64,000 nt of DNA from Ophiostoma sp. CBS 140.51 (GCA_029298735.1 JANSLP010000007.1:336771-400770), one strand, 5' to 3'. Counted from the stretch's first letter, positions 45,864 through 57,889 are shown. Numbers and translations: made by a program. Notes: generated from the letters alone by a model not told the origin.

Positions 45864-48800
45864 TCATGCATCAAATTCAATGATCCGTTCTGTTGTAACG
45901 GCTGCTGCCGGATCACCAGCAGTGGTCTTGCTGTTCTTCGCAGCAGCCGCTGAGGCACCGCCACCGTCTGCTTCAGCATCGGCACCCTCCAACAGGTCAA
46001 GATCGGCCGGCCGACCGCCGCTGCCGGACGAGACTACGAGATCATCGTCGTCGTCATCGTCGTCGTCGTCCGCACCAACGTTTGGCCGTGCTTGACCGGG
46101 CACGGCATTCTTCTCGAGCTCGCGCTGCGCCTCTTCCATGCGCTTGCGCACCTCGGCGGCCACGCGCATTCCGTCGGTGACAATGTTATCGAGCACGCCA
46201 CGGAGGCCGCGGGAGGCGCCGCTGAAGGCCTGGCCGGGTTGGATGACGCCGGGGCGGGGTGCGCCAGGGGCGCCAGCTGCCGTACCTGGGGCAGCACCGG
46301 CACTGCCGTTACCGTTGCTGCCAAAGGCGGCGGCGGCGGCGCGGCCGGCACCAATACCCAAATTGGCAAAGGTGGTGAGGGCAGATGCGTTGTTGGATGA
46401 CGAGCTGGCCAGGGACACTCCCTCGATGACGTGGAAGGACGTCGGGAACGAGGACTCAAAGAACTGCTCGAGCAGCTCATCGGCGAGGACGACCATACGG
46501 AAGGTAGGGAGGGTGATGTGCAAGGGGTTGGAAGGGTCGAGGGCGACGTTGGCACGCTCCGATTCGGCTTTGGAGACAACACGGCGCTTTGAGTCGGCAC
46601 CATCGACGGTCAGGTGCTTGGCCTTTTGCTTGGGGCTGCCCTGGGGTGACAGGGCTAGAAGGTCCTCCTCATCCTCCTCCTCATCGTCATCGTCATCATA
46701 ATAATCCTCGCTATCCTCGTCCTCATCGTCACTGTCGCCAATAGCAAAGGAGTCGGGTGCGACAAGTCCGTCAGCGTCTTCCTCGTCGACCGGCTTGGCG
46801 CTCTTCTTTGTTTCCTTCTTCTTTTCTTTCTTGCTGGCCTTCTTCGTTGCCTTCTTCTCCGTCTTAGTCTCGTTTTGCGGGTGGTCCGGGTCGGCGTACT
46901 CAAAGCATCTCCGAATGAACGCGCTCACACTGCCGAGGAAACGCTCGTTAATCGTCATCTCGGAGGGGAGAGGGCTCGACGAGCCGCTGTGCAGGCTCTC
47001 GTTCATGCTGTTGGCAGCATCCAGAGCAGCCTGGTTCTCCGGGCTCAGCGTGCCCTCGAGGCCACGGCGCGACAGGAACAGCAGGGCCTCCGACATACGG
47101 AGAATACCTTCGCGGTCCACGCGGCCATCGCCATCATCGTCGTACAGCTCAAAGAAGTAGTTGATGGCGCCCATGATATCGCGCTTGCCCTTGATCCGGG
47201 CAATGCCGGTGACGACGTTGGGCAGGGTCAGCCAGCCAGCCTTGTCTTTGTCCCAGTGGGCAAACAGGCGCTGCAAGAACTCGTGGTCGGCCGGCTCCGG
47301 TCCAGCACCCCATGGCGACATGACTGCATTAGAATTGCCAGTCGGGCTGCGCAGGGACGAGAAGTAGGCGGCAGCCGTCGAGGCCGAGAAAGAGGGGCTC
47401 TTCTCGCGGTCGCTAAACGAGTCGCGGACGGGTGTCGGCGGTGCATCGGAGATGGCCCACTTGGACATGCCAGCCAAAAACTCGCGGAAGGCGTCGTAGT
47501 TCATCTGGCTGGTGCTGGGGCCGAGACCGACGCGGCCCTGTTCGGTGTCGGGGGCAGAAGTAGATGAGGCGTTCTGTGAAAGGGTAGGTGGTGTAGACGA
47601 GGACCCATCGGCACCACCATCCAGGCCCAGCTTGGCCCGCCGCTGCTGCCGCTGTTGCCGCTGCATCAGCTGCTGCTGCTGATGGAAAATCTGCTCTTGC
47701 TGTTGGCGGATAATGAGATGTCTCTGCTGGCGCTCGTAGAGCACGCCGTAGAAGCGGTCGTAGAGGCCGCCCAGCTCCTGTGTGCTGAGCACCTTGCTGT
47801 CCGGGCCCAGGTTGCGCAGGGCGGTGCGCTTGGTGAAATTCTCAATGTTGTTGAGAACGGCGTCCTTGTTCTTCTGGCGCAGATCGGCGATGGTAGCGTT
47901 TGTGATGCCCGAGAACTCCTTGAACGCCACGACCATCAACTCCTGGAAGCGGGTGACGGCACGCAGCTTGGGGTTATCAGACCGCGGGTGGGCCGACTCG
48001 TCGAGCCGCGAGAAGTACGACTTGAGCACGGAAATAAAAGCGCCGTCGTCGGCAGCGTCGAGAAGCTCCTCGCCATTGATGCGCAGGATGGCCAGGCCGA
48101 CCTGGAAGAGGACCTTGGGGCCCTCGACGAAGAAGACGTCGAGCACGCGGAAGGCAAAGACAAGGGGCATCGAGTTGATGTACAGCGACAGGAACCACGG
48201 CAGGGACACGACGGAAAGCTGCACGTCGCTCTTGACTAGGTGGTCCCAGATAATGGGCATGGTCTTCTCGACGACAGACTCAAACACCTTTTGGTCCAGG
48301 AGGGTGCCGTACATGGTGGTCGAGTAGTAGCCCGGCACAAGCCGGTCACACAGGGTGGAAAGCAAGAAGAACGCCTGGATCTCGGACATGTAGATGAGCA
48401 GAGCAGCCACGACAATGTTCATGGCCTGGCAGTAGCCAACGTCGGCATTGACCCAACTGTAGGCAGTCAGGACACGCCGCAGCCGGCCGATACCCTCTTC
48501 ACTCTGGAAGCCTGCATACTCGGGCAGGGAACGGTTCAGGTCCTTTTCGATCTCGTCAATAGCCAAAGACTCCTGGCCCTTGAACTTCTCGAGAGTGTCG
48601 GCGTAGAGATTGGGGTTGTCGAAGCGCAGGTAGATGGAGCCTGACGTCAGCTCCCACATCTCACCACGCAGGCGATTTGGTAGACCGACACGGATCAGCT
48701 TGTAGAAGGTGGGTTGGCGTAAAAGCGTCAGGTTGCGGCCGTTGTCGCGCAGGTACTCGGCCCAGAGGCGCATCTTGGCGCGGTCACGCAGCTTCTTGGC

Positions 48801-49619
48801 GTCACCGGGGTAGCGGAAGATCATACCCAGGCCAGCATCTGGCGGGTTCATCGATGTCTTGCGCTCTTCGGGCCGCAGCAGGTATTCGGAGTAGCACTCG
48901 CCGGCCACGCCCCGCATCTTTGCAATCTGTCCGATAGCTACACGGAGGTTCTTTTTCAGGCCATCGCAGAAGCGTTCGCAAGCTTGACGCGAGCCTGCCA
49001 GCTCAATCGTGATGCGCTGCTCCCGTGGAGATGCGGCAGTAGCTGCCGCATCCTTGCTGCCAGAACCCTTGGGAGGCACAGAGCCCTCGTAGAGCATGCC
49101 GTTCCATGATGTTATGGACAGGCAAAACTGGAAGTTCTGGGTGTGAAGGCGCTCGACACGGCGAATGGCACAGAGCGGGAATGTGAAGCCTTTGCCGCTG
49201 GGACCCTCGCCGTGGGTCTGGCCAGTGAAGGCAGAGGAGGTAGCCTGGCTCGCCGAAGAAACAAAGCTCGAGGGGGCAGTCGAAAAGCAGAGGTAAGCTT
49301 CGGAGAGGTGCAGGCGGCCGGCGTAGCGGTAGGCGGCGTTGTTGGAGGTCGGGGCGGCGACAAGACCGACAGTCTCTTTCTCGGAGGGCGGGAGGGTCAG
49401 TTCGGCGGCGATCTCGTGCAGCGGGTGCTGGGAGGCGGGAAGGCGGAACTGGGCCTGGAACAGGGCAGCCTTGGACGTGTTCTTCTTGGTGGAGTCGCCG
49501 GTGAGGCCCGCGAGAAAGCCAGCAGGGGCGTTGGGCGAGCTGGAGCCGTTACCCGCTGAAGCAGCGTTAGGGTCGAGTAGCTGCTGGGCCCGCTGGACGA
49601 AGCCCGAAATGTTGAGCAT
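45864..49619 (-). CDS. gyp2: Gyp2/Mdr1-class TBC-domain RabGAP with GRAM and EF-hand (1251 aa)
   Basis: GTPase-activating protein for Rab GTPases, likely Ypt6-type in Golgi/endosome traffic by analogy with yeast Gyp2. A single exon. Residues about 50-185 form a GRAM-like domain (GRLHLSEAYLCFSTAPSS, LHTQNFQFCLSITSWNGMLYE). The TBC domain spans about 310-540, from VGLPNRLRGEMWELTSGS. It has the Arg finger in IDEIEKDLNRSLPE (IxxDxxR) and the Gln finger in DVGYCQAMN (YxQ), so the dual-finger catalysis should be intact. A Gln/Arg-rich stretch follows at about 640-665. Residues about 805-845 hold an EF-hand-like loop (DDDGDGRVDREG). The C-terminal third has Lys-rich and Asp/Glu-rich runs and is probably disordered. 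Length is greater than yeast Gyp2 (950 aa) because of these low-complexity inserts. Confidence 0.92.
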   Translation of the reverse strand: MLNISGFVQRAQQLLDPNAASAGNGSSSPNAPAGFLAGLTGDSTKKNTSKAALFQAQFRLPASQHPLHEIAAELTLPPSEKETVGLVAAPTSNNAAYRYAGRLHLSEAYLCFSTAPSSFVSSASQATSSAFTGQTHGEGPSGKGFTFPLCAIRRVERLHTQNFQFCLSITSWNGMLYEGSVPPKGSGSKDAAATAASPREQRITIELAGSRQACERFCDGLKKNLRVAIGQIAKMRGVAGECYSEYLLRPEERKTSMNPPDAGLGMIFRYPGDAKKLRDRAKMRLWAEYLRDNGRNLTLLRQPTFYKLIRVGLPNRLRGEMWELTSGSIYLRFDNPNLYADTLEKFKGQESLAIDEIEKDLNRSLPEYAGFQSEEGIGRLRRVLTAYSWVNADVGYCQAMNIVVAALLIYMSEIQAFFLLSTLCDRLVPGYYSTTMYGTLLDQKVFESVVEKTMPIIWDHLVKSDVQLSVVSLPWFLSLYINSMPLVFAFRVLDVFFVEGPKVLFQVGLAILRINGEELLDAADDGAFISVLKSYFSRLDESAHPRSDNPKLRAVTRFQELMVVAFKEFSGITNATIADLRQKNKDAVLNNIENFTKRTALRNLGPDSKVLSTQELGGLYDRFYGVLYERQQRHLIIRQQQEQIFHQQQQLMQRQQRQQRRAKLGLDGGADGSSSTPPTLSQNASSTSAPDTEQGRVGLGPSTSQMNYDAFREFLAGMSKWAISDAPPTPVRDSFSDREKSPSFSASTAAAYFSSLRSPTGNSNAVMSPWGAGPEPADHEFLQRLFAHWDKDKAGWLTLPNVVTGIARIKGKRDIMGAINYFFELYDDDGDGRVDREGILRMSEALLFLSRRGLEGTLSPENQAALDAANSMNESLHSGSSSPLPSEMTINERFLGSVSAFIRRCFEYADPDHPQNETKTEKKATKKASKKEKKKETKKSAKPVDEEDADGLVAPDSFAIGDSDDEDEDSEDYYDDDDDEEEDEEDLLALSPQGSPKQKAKHLTVDGADSKRRVVSKAESERANVALDPSNPLHITLPTFRMVVLADELLEQFFESSFPTSFHVIEGVSLASSSSNNASALTTFANLGIGAGRAAAAAFGSNGNGSAGAAPGTAAGAPGAPRPGVIQPGQAFSGASRGLRGVLDNIVTDGMRVAAEVRKRMEEAQRELEKNAVPGQARPNVGADDDDDDDDDDLVVSSGSGGRPADLDLLEGADAEADGGGASAAAAKNSKTTAGDPAAAVTTERIIEFDA

Positions 49620-52067
49620 TGTTGCGGCCGGCGATGTGGGTAGAGACGGTTCGGGGATGATGGGATTCGGAGCACAAGGCAGTCAGACGAATGGGAACGG
49701 AGAGGGCGGGATAGGGTCTCAAAGGAGGTCGAAGCTCCTTGACGGTGCTGGCCGTCCCAGGAAAGCCGGCTGGCGATGCGTTTGTGAGCTTCGGGCCAAT
49801 TTCTGTCAGACGAGCAGAAATATTGAAGCTGAAGATAGAGGTCGTCCAGGGGAAAGTGGACAACGAGGGGAAGAGAGAGCTGGTCGCTGAATCGTTCGGC
49901 CTCAGCTATGATTTGTCGCTCTCAATCGATGGATTTGACCTTTGTCAACGCGCGCGTATCGTGTTCATGCTAAAAGGAGGAAGGTAAAAGCTTCGAAGGT
50001 GAAGCGTCGGTTTCCGTAGGTTGGAAAGGTAGGTTGGTAGGTAGGCAGGTCGTAATAGTGGGCGGTGTGGTGGAGGTGAGAGTGTGTGGTGGGAGGAGGC
50101 GATAAAGCCGTAGCGGCGGGAACGAATGGAACTGGAGAGTTGATGGGCGGCAGAAAAGGTGCAGAGAGGTGTGGTGGAGAGAGGGGGATTGCCCTGGACT
50201 GGATGGAGACTGGCTGGAGCTGAGGAGGAAGAAAAGTAAGAAAGCTGGGCAAGTTGGGAGGATCGCAGCGACAGCGAAGGCGTGGCAAGGTGCAGTAAAA
50301 AGGGGTTGCTTGAGACGATACACATTCCTTTTGTTAAATTGCTTTTCTTTGGACGTGAATCGAAAGCACGACGCAAAATGGTGAGCAGCAAAAAAGAATA
50401 AGAAAAATAGGGCCAAAAGCTATCTTACCTTGGTTTAACAGCACCAGACGTGAGGAGATCACGGGTAGTGGGGAGCTGCACAACACGAACAGTTGAACGA
50501 CGCGTCGGAGAAAAAGATTGAAGAAAAAAGATTGAAAAAAAGAGAAAGGGAGAGAGGGTGACGCGAGAGATGCAGCCGGTATGACCGATGCACGTCAATA
50601 TTGAGGCAAGAGGAAAAGCATGTGCAGACTAAACGGTACCTGTCGAGCTCGATGCTGTTGGCGTATTACGATAGCAGTCTACGAGGAAGGAACGAACGGT
50701 TGGGAATAGGGGAAGCCGATAGGAAGAGAAAGGACACCCATTTGCTCTCCCAGGGGAAAGAGCGAGGGGCGTTTGTCAGGACAAGAAACTGCCAGATAGA
50801 GCAATGTCTCACGGTCACTCCTGCCTCGCGAGTTCTGGGCGCTGTTGCTGAGTGTGCAGGCGCAGCCACAATTGGCAAGCGAGACAAATGCTGGGCAGTT
50901 TCCCTCTCTGGGAGTTTGCGAGAGACCATTGGAGAAACCATTGGGGGGGCACTTCAGGCGAGTCAGACCAGAAACCGTCGGTATGGCATCCCCTATCGAA
51001 ACGCCTGAAACTACTGTAACGTGCACCCCCAAACTCCTTCTTACAGTCGACGTGCCCACTGTAGCTGTCCACTAACACGCTTCACGTACGCTTCGCACAC
51101 GCTTTGTGCACGCCCATATTGCCGGCCCCGTGGTGTTCAGCCCTGTAAACAAATAACGGAGCACGACCGCGTGTGCACCCAACTCAAGCCCCTCTCTTCT
51201 CTCATCCTTTCCCGCACACACTCAAAGTTATTTTTAGCCACAGCGACTCCGTATTATGCCAGCGATTCCCGGCGGGTTGCATCTCCACGCTCTTTCTCGC
51301 TCTTACCTTCTTTCCCTCTTTCCTGACTCTTTACCAAATCAGCCTTGCGTGCAACAAAAGGGCGCAATTCGGGTGGAACCCAACTTTCGGCCTTGGCTGG
51401 CTGGGCTGGGGCTGCTCTCCCGTGACGCATGCGCATCTTATCGTCGCGTGGTCATCCTTATGATGGGTCTACTCAGATTGTCGTGAGAGCCTCAAAACGA
51501 AGCTCTTATCATAGCTACGATAAAGTTGGTGATCTTCACTTTTTCTCAAAGTGGCCGTTTGAGACTGTTGGGGCAGTCGCGGCCGTTGTCACTGTCGGCT
51601 GTAGCTGCCGTTTTGGTTTCATGTATGGAACTGTGGATTGTGGAATTGTGCCTGAAGTCAGGTGATCAATGGATCAATGTAATTGGGTGGGTAGGTTATG
51701 GCTAAATACAACATTATGACGAAATCAACCAAGAAAAATCATTAAGGGCATAAGTAAAACCATCGTGATAAAGATGGCAGTGTAGATCAAATTGTCATTG
51801 GGCCCCCATTTGGCTGGTAGGGGCTTGCAATGCAAATGTTGGTATTTGGCCTGGGTAGTGTGAAAACTGAAAAAGGCGCAGAAAACAGCGTGTAACGAGA
51901 ACAGCTGACGAGATCTATGTTTCAAAAAACGGAGCTGGCAAGAGAAGATAAAAGCACAAGCACGCCAGCCCTGCTCAAGCCACTCTCGAGCAAGGCTCCC
52001 AACCAACATTCGTCCCCTTTCGTATCTCTATAAACATGCGACGGGCCTCAAGCAACTAGTCGACAAT
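49620..52067. other. Gene-free region, 2.4 kb
   Basis: This is the 5' flank of the RabGAP gene (near 49620-50600, purine-rich on plus and so CT-rich in its direction) and the 3' flank of glutamine synthetase (near 51700-52067). A GGTAGGT-rich low-complexity patch lies at about 50014-50050. A 94-codon minus frame at 51725-52009 ends with a hydrophobic segment, but its start is unconvincing. An ACTCCGTA motif is at 51246. Confidence 0.55.
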
Positions 52068-53977
52068 CTACTTGTCGACAGCGCCGAAGCACGTCTCCAT
52101 GATAATGCCGGTGATGCGGTAAGGGTCGGCGTTGGAGGCGGGGCGGCGATCCTCAAAGTAGCCGTAGCCCTTAGCACCGACCTCGCGGGGAATGCGGATG
52201 GAGGCGCCGCGGTTGGCGACACCCCAGCTGAACTGGTCGATGGCACCGGTCTCGTGGCGGCCGGTCAGACGCTTCTCGTTGTCCTCGCCGTAGACGGCAA
52301 TGTGCTCCTTGTGGCGGCCCTCAAGCTTCTTGATGGCCTCCTCAATGTACTTCATGCCACCCTCGACACGCATCTCCTTGGTGGAGAAGTTTGAGTGCAG
52401 ACCGGCACCGTTCCAGTCGCCGGGGATGGGCTTGGGGTGAACCGAGACCTTAGCACCCAGCTCCTCGGCAATACGGTTGAGCAGGAAGCGGGAAATCCAC
52501 AGGTGGTCGCCCATCTCGATACCGGTGCAGGGACCGACCTGGTACTCCCACTGGGCGGCTGTATGACGATGACGTTAGAGATGGTTCATTTGAGGGGACT
52601 CAATTGAGGGGTAGATAGCCGTCTGCATTTGACCAAAACATCGTTGTGATCGTGTGAAAACAATGATGTAATGAGGAATGGGTGGGCGGCTGTCGCGTGG
52701 GAAAGCAAGGAATGTCAACTTACGCATGACCTCGGCGTTAGTGCCGCTGATCTTGACACCGGCGTACAGGCAGGCTGTGCAGAATTGTTAGCAAAAATAG
52801 TTCTCACACACAGAAAACAGAAAATAAACACTCGGGCCAGTTGACCAGTGACCACTAAACAGCGCAAGGCAACCCGACGCAACCCGAAGGTTACTGTGGT
52901 AGAGCCTTGCGAATAATTTTGCGGGAAACAGGGTCGTGTGACCAATTGGAATGCAGGAATGCTTCTTACCCTTGTAGTGGGCCTCGACAATATCACGCTG
53001 GACAACCTTGCCCGCGCCGACACCGCAGTAGTACGGGCCCTGGGGAGCAGGGAAACCGTTCGCGGGCCAGCCGTACGGGCGGTCGGACTGGTCGAGAAGG
53101 GTGTACTCCTGCTCCAGACCGAACCAGGGCTCGTGGGCGGCGTGGGCCTCCATGAGCTTGGCGCAGTCGTGACGGTAGTTGAACTTGTTAGGCGTGCCGT
53201 CGGAGTTCCAGCACTCAGCCAGGACAAGGATGTTGGGGGACAGGAGGAAGGGCGACGGGAAGATGGCGACGGGCTTCAGGTAGACGTCGGAGTTGTCACC
53301 GGGGGCCTGGCCGGTGGAAGAGCCGTCAAAGTTCCATATCGGGAGCTCGTCGACGGTGTACTCCTTCTCCTTCAGGGTCTGTTCGGTAGGGCGCAAAGGG
53401 CGGTTAGCAAAAGGCGGCCCAGATGATAGACTCGAGGTAGGACAGATAGCAAGCATGAGCCGAAGCGGCCCAACAAAAAAAAGCGTGTGTGTAAAGGAGT
53501 CATAAAAAAACAGCGGGCCGGGGAGCAATAGCAACTTACCCGGGCCTTGGAGCGGGTGTTGCCCTCAGCATCGATCCAGATGTACTCAGCAATAATGCTT
53601 CCCTTCTGGTCGAGCTTCAAGTACTTTTGCAGCTGTAATGGGAGTTAGCAAGGTGAGTTTGTAGATGTGATCCGGTTCGAATGAAAACTTACAATTGCAA
53701 CGTTGGAGGTAAGAGTTTCTGACTATATGACAGAAAAGTGTTGTTAGTGGGTCGTGGTTCTTGAATGCGGGCTTTTGTTTTCTGTGCCTTTCCCTCTGCC
53801 CCAAGGCTTTGCTTTGCCCTGCCAATTCAAGACAAACGTCGGTCACCGTCCTGTTGTCAAAAACAAAAACAGTTGCAACAGTTGCCAGCGCAATGACGAA
53901 TGACGAGAATTGGCGGTTCCTTGGGAAACAGCAGCCAATAGGGAGGGGAAAGGCGGTGTTGGAGACAGCCTTACCAT
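52068..53977 (-). CDS. gln1: Glutamine synthetase (358 aa), six exons
   Basis: Cytosolic type II (eukaryotic) glutamine synthetase, which condenses glutamate, ammonium and ATP to glutamine. Coding exons on the minus strand: 53977-53975 (ATG alone), 53722-53693, 53632-53540, 53378-52970, 52774-52724 and 52558-52068. The introns are 252, 60, 161, 195 and 165 nt with GTAAG or GTAAGT donors, and every join is in frame. The product runs MSETLTSNVAILQKYLKLDQ, then IIAEYIWIDAEGNTRSKAR, ELPIWNFDGSSTGQAPG (beta-Grasp), the catalytic GLEQEYTLLD, then NAEVMPAQWEYQVGP, the ATP/glutamate-site PIPGDWNGAGLHSNFST, and ASIRIPREV near the end. Length matches fungal enzymes. A start-codon-only exon is the odd point: the ATG is immediately followed by GTAAGG, and no other ATG opens exon 2. 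A triple GATA element lies about 0.7 kb upstream. Confidence 0.95.
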
Positions 53978-54655
53978 TTTGGCGGTTGTGTGTGTGTGAG
54001 GTTGTGGATGGGAAGAAGAGGGAAAAAAGAGAAAGGGAAGAGGAAAAGAGGATAACGAAAAGAAAAGTGACGAGAGGAAAGTGTTTTAATAATAAAAGAA
54101 AAATAGCACAATGGCTTCTTTATGTGTGGAAAAGGGGAAAAAATAAGTTGGGAAATAAAGGAAAGAGCCAGAGGAAAACTGCCACTGGCGGGGTTCCGGG
54201 GAGCGGCGAGGCAGGGTTCTTTTATCTGTAGCGCTCTTTCCTGGCGACGGCGCTGTATCGGCTTGTGAACGAACAAGTGGAATCGCAGAAAAGCGGGTCT
54301 GCCTGGGTCGCTATTCTCGCAGCGTGGGAAATAAGTCTGAGAGTGGGGAGCCCAGAGGGAAACGAGACGGGCTGCCTTTTTTCGGGGGTGTGGGCATCCT
54401 GCTAGGGGGCCACTGGGCCTAGGGGCCAGCAGGGAACGAGAAAAAAAAAGATACATGCGAGCGAGTACTTTTTTGTCGTGACGTGTGTACTGTGGGCGGC
54501 GGTGGGTGTACTGAGAGCAGTGGATGTGGGTGGCGGTTTCCCAAATCGGACCTGGACCTTTGAACAAGATGCGTGAAAATGGGCAGGAGCGATGCAGTGA
54601 CCCCCAGCTTGAGCCAAGGGGGTAGGGAAGGAGGTAGCGACGTGCCTCTGGGGTA

Positions 54656-54671
54656 AGATAGAGATAGATAA
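54656..54671 (+). promoter_or_regulatory. Triple GATA element upstream of glutamine synthetase
   Basis: AGATAGAGATAGATAA contains three HGATAR sites within 16 nt, 679-694 nt upstream of the glutamine synthetase ATG. Fungal nitrogen GATA factors (NIT2/AreA) bind closely spaced HGATAR sites and regulate this gene class. Binding here is inferred. Confidence 0.5.
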
Positions 54672-57600
54672 GGAATAAAGCGTTGGAGTTGGATGTGGTT
54701 TCTATTACTGAAAAAAAGGTAACAGAAACGCCAGGACGCCAGGAACGAAGGGAGCTAAGTGACGAGGCATGACAGTGTGTGTACTCAGTATCTGAGTGTT
54801 CACTACATAATGGTTTTCTCTTTTGCAAGGTCAAAAAGGGCAACTGCAGGGGCCTCTTTCCCGAAGTGGTGTGTGGGCTTCCTGCTGGGCTAGGCCATGC
54901 CACTCTGACTTTGATTTTGATATAAACGGGAAACAGCGACCCAGAGCCGCCACTTTGCAACGCGGCATGCACGCGGGGTCCTACACAAAGATACACGCAA
55001 ACATGTATCAGCGGTATCTTACGATACGGCGGAGGAGCCATGATGCCTCTTTCCTCGTTTCTTTTGCTTCGTTTTTCGTGGATACGCCGTCCCTATCTCG
55101 GTCGCGCCTTTCCCCAGAGAACGGAAGGAAGGTGCGAGTCACAGCGAGTACCTCGTCTCTCGTGTACTCCGAGTCTTGGTACCTTGGGATGGTGGCGGTT
55201 TTCTCGGTGGGGGCGAGCCCGTGGGAATAAAGCCTGAAAGACAGGGCCCAGACGGGGCAGAGAAGGAAGAAAGGCTTGAGAAAGGAATGGGACGAGAACT
55301 GACGCTGGAGAAAAAGCGACCGCAAAGTCTGGGCGAGGTACCTGCCCTCACTGTACCTTTGCCGAGTGTATGCGTACCATATGCTATCTCGCCCGCAGGT
55401 GCAAATAGAGGCGTTTGGCAGGCGCGACCGGCTCATCGACGGCGCAGTGGAAACGAGACGAGGAACGAGTAATACCACGTTTGGAGGTACCCATTCGGGC
55501 GGTGTCGCGCGCTACGGACCCGCTAGTGTACCAACGAAGGAAGGCTAGAGCCAATGACAGGGCCGCTCGATATCGAAGGGCGAAAAAATGGCAAGAGCAA
55601 ACCGAAAGGTTGGGGAAGCGACGACTCACGACAGGGCCGGCGCACAATCGGATCACATCGAACTTTGATGCCCACCAAAGGGCAGAGCGCATGCGATCTG
55701 GACGTTTCGTTTGGCGTTTTGGGGTGGTGATGTGAGTGTTGCTGTGACGAGAGAGCTCAGCTGCGGCATTTTGGATAACAAACAAGGGATATACGACAGA
55801 GTATGAGGGACATATGGTAAGATGAGCAGAGCAGCAAGAAAAGGAAAAATGAAAATGAGAAAGAAAAAAGAGAAGAAGAAAAACCAGGGGAAGCAATAAA
55901 CTCAAGTGACCAGAAAATCAAACAGAGCCAGAAAGAAGAAAAAAGACCGAAACGAGGGCCAGCAGCAACATAGATCGGAGAACTGCCCGACAAGCCTCTC
56001 CTGTCAAGTATCCAGTCTCAAATCACAGTCTCAAATCAAAGTCTCAAAATCTGTTATCACGGGAGGGGCAGACATGCCGCCGCACAAGCTTCCCGCGCCG
56101 AAGACAAGTTTGCTGCGACGTGGGGTTCCCATTGCATCTGCGCGCGCGCTTCTCCCTGGTGCGACCAGATGCGACCGGTTGCGACCAGACCCTCTTTCTG
56201 CATTCTCACGAGCGCGCCCATCCATTGATAACTGCCCCATTACAGACAAGAGAGCTCCATATTGCTCCATTCAAAGGGGATAGGACAACGACACGCGGAC
56301 TAGCAAGTTGGCCATCCGTTTCGCGGATATCCACATCAGAGCCCAACCTATCCCAAACGATCTATTTCCCGCACGGGTCTGACTGACAAGGAAAGCAGCA
56401 GCAGGCAAGCTTGGGCGAGCCAGAGACGAGGGAAAAGGCACATAAAGCAGAATGACAGGGAAATAATTCCCTCGCGCCTGAGAGGGAGGAGCAGGTGCAG
56501 GCTCTGGGAGGAGCTGTGGGAGGAGCTGCACGAGGATAAAGATATGGAGAATGGAGGCAGAATGGGGGCAAAATGGAGAAGAGAAAATGGAGAATACCGA
56601 CTGTTAAACTGAGAGATGCTGAGAAGAAGAACACCCTCCCCGTCGCATGCACGATTAATTGCAATTTTATTTGCATCCTGCTCCATGTTGCCCCCATTCG
56701 TCTGACCTGCAGCTCAGGCTGCTTGTTGGCCGCTGCACCTGCGAGCCCCTGGCCGTCATGAGGCAATAACATTGAAAAAGGACGAAAAGGACGAAAAAAA
56801 ACGCATCAAGTGAGTGTTTCCAGGAACAACGATGAGAGAAAAGAAAGCACAGGATCGTCACAAGCAGTATTTTTACCTATTTTGGGGGACACGCGACACC
56901 GGTGAGGCCGTGAACAATCAAAGTGAGTCTTGAGTGAGTCTTGAGTATGAGAAATACCCCGATATATCAGAGAGTATCAGATATATCAGGGACCAACAAA
57001 GCCGGCGTCCACAAAAAGGTAAAGCAATCGAGTAAACAGAAATAGGGCCAACGAACGAATCACAGCGCAGCTCGGTCAGAGGTATCTGTGGCTGTACCCT
57101 GTATCTCTCAACTCTTCAGCCTCCTACACGCCCCTCCATTTTTTATGAGTGGTGGTATTTTCTTTCTTTTTTTGCTCTTCGTTTCCCATATCCATACACC
57201 CTCAACTCATCTTGTGTTTCCCCCATTGGGCGTCGGGCACACATTTTGTCCTGTCCCTTGAAATCCCTTGAAAAATATGACAAAAAAGCGTATATGCTTC
57301 CTTCACCGTGGTCACACAATAGTGCTGTCTATCATTTTAACACTGTTTTTATGTCCTTTTTATTTTCGTCCTCTTTTTTTCCTGTTTATTTTGAGTTAAT
57401 GGGACTCTGCGACTCTCCTCCTCGCATCCATCCGTCCTTGTCTGGGGTTTGCCTGGGGAATTTTCCCCTTTGCCCCGTCGCCAAACTGCTTTCCTGTCAG
57501 GTAAACATTTCAAAACGCCATTACCTTATTGCTCAGACGAGCTGTCGCTTGTCGATCTGGAACTGGAACTAGCCACAAGGCCCAACGAGGACAAGGCAGG

Positions 57601-57850
57601 CCAGCCCTGGCGACGGTGCGATGGGACGGTCACTGACCACTGACCACTGAGACCAGGGTAGTTTTCGCTTTTTTTTTCTGTAGTCGGAGTGGCACAGTGG
57701 CACTCGGGTTCAAGAGGTGGAATTTCGTTCTCCCAGCCCTCCCCATTCCTCTGTTCCTGCGAGTGGTCGGCAACAGCCTGTCGTTGCGACGGCTGTCCAG
57801 ATTTGTGCCAGGTTTTGGGGTTGTGGTCTTGTGCGATACATCGCCGCTTT

Positions 57851-57881
57851 GAAGACCGTCCTAGTGCCGCATACGGTCTTC
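57851..57881. promoter_or_regulatory. Perfect 9-bp inverted repeat (GAAGACCGT / ACGGTCTTC)
   Basis: Arms at 57851-57859 and 57873-57881 are exact reverse complements, with a 13-nt spacer. The inner CCG and CGG triplets face each other as in many Zn2Cys6 factor sites. It could also form a hairpin. Confidence 0.55.
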
Positions 57882-57889
57882 CGAGCGCC

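Noticed and set aside
51725..52009. 94-codon minus frame ending in a hydrophobic segment (NLIYTAIFITMVLLMPLMIFLG)
   Set aside because: The C-terminal segment looks membrane-spanning, but the N-terminus is unconvincing, no homolog is recognised, and it lies in the 3' flank of glutamine synthetase. It could be a small gene if transcript data support it.
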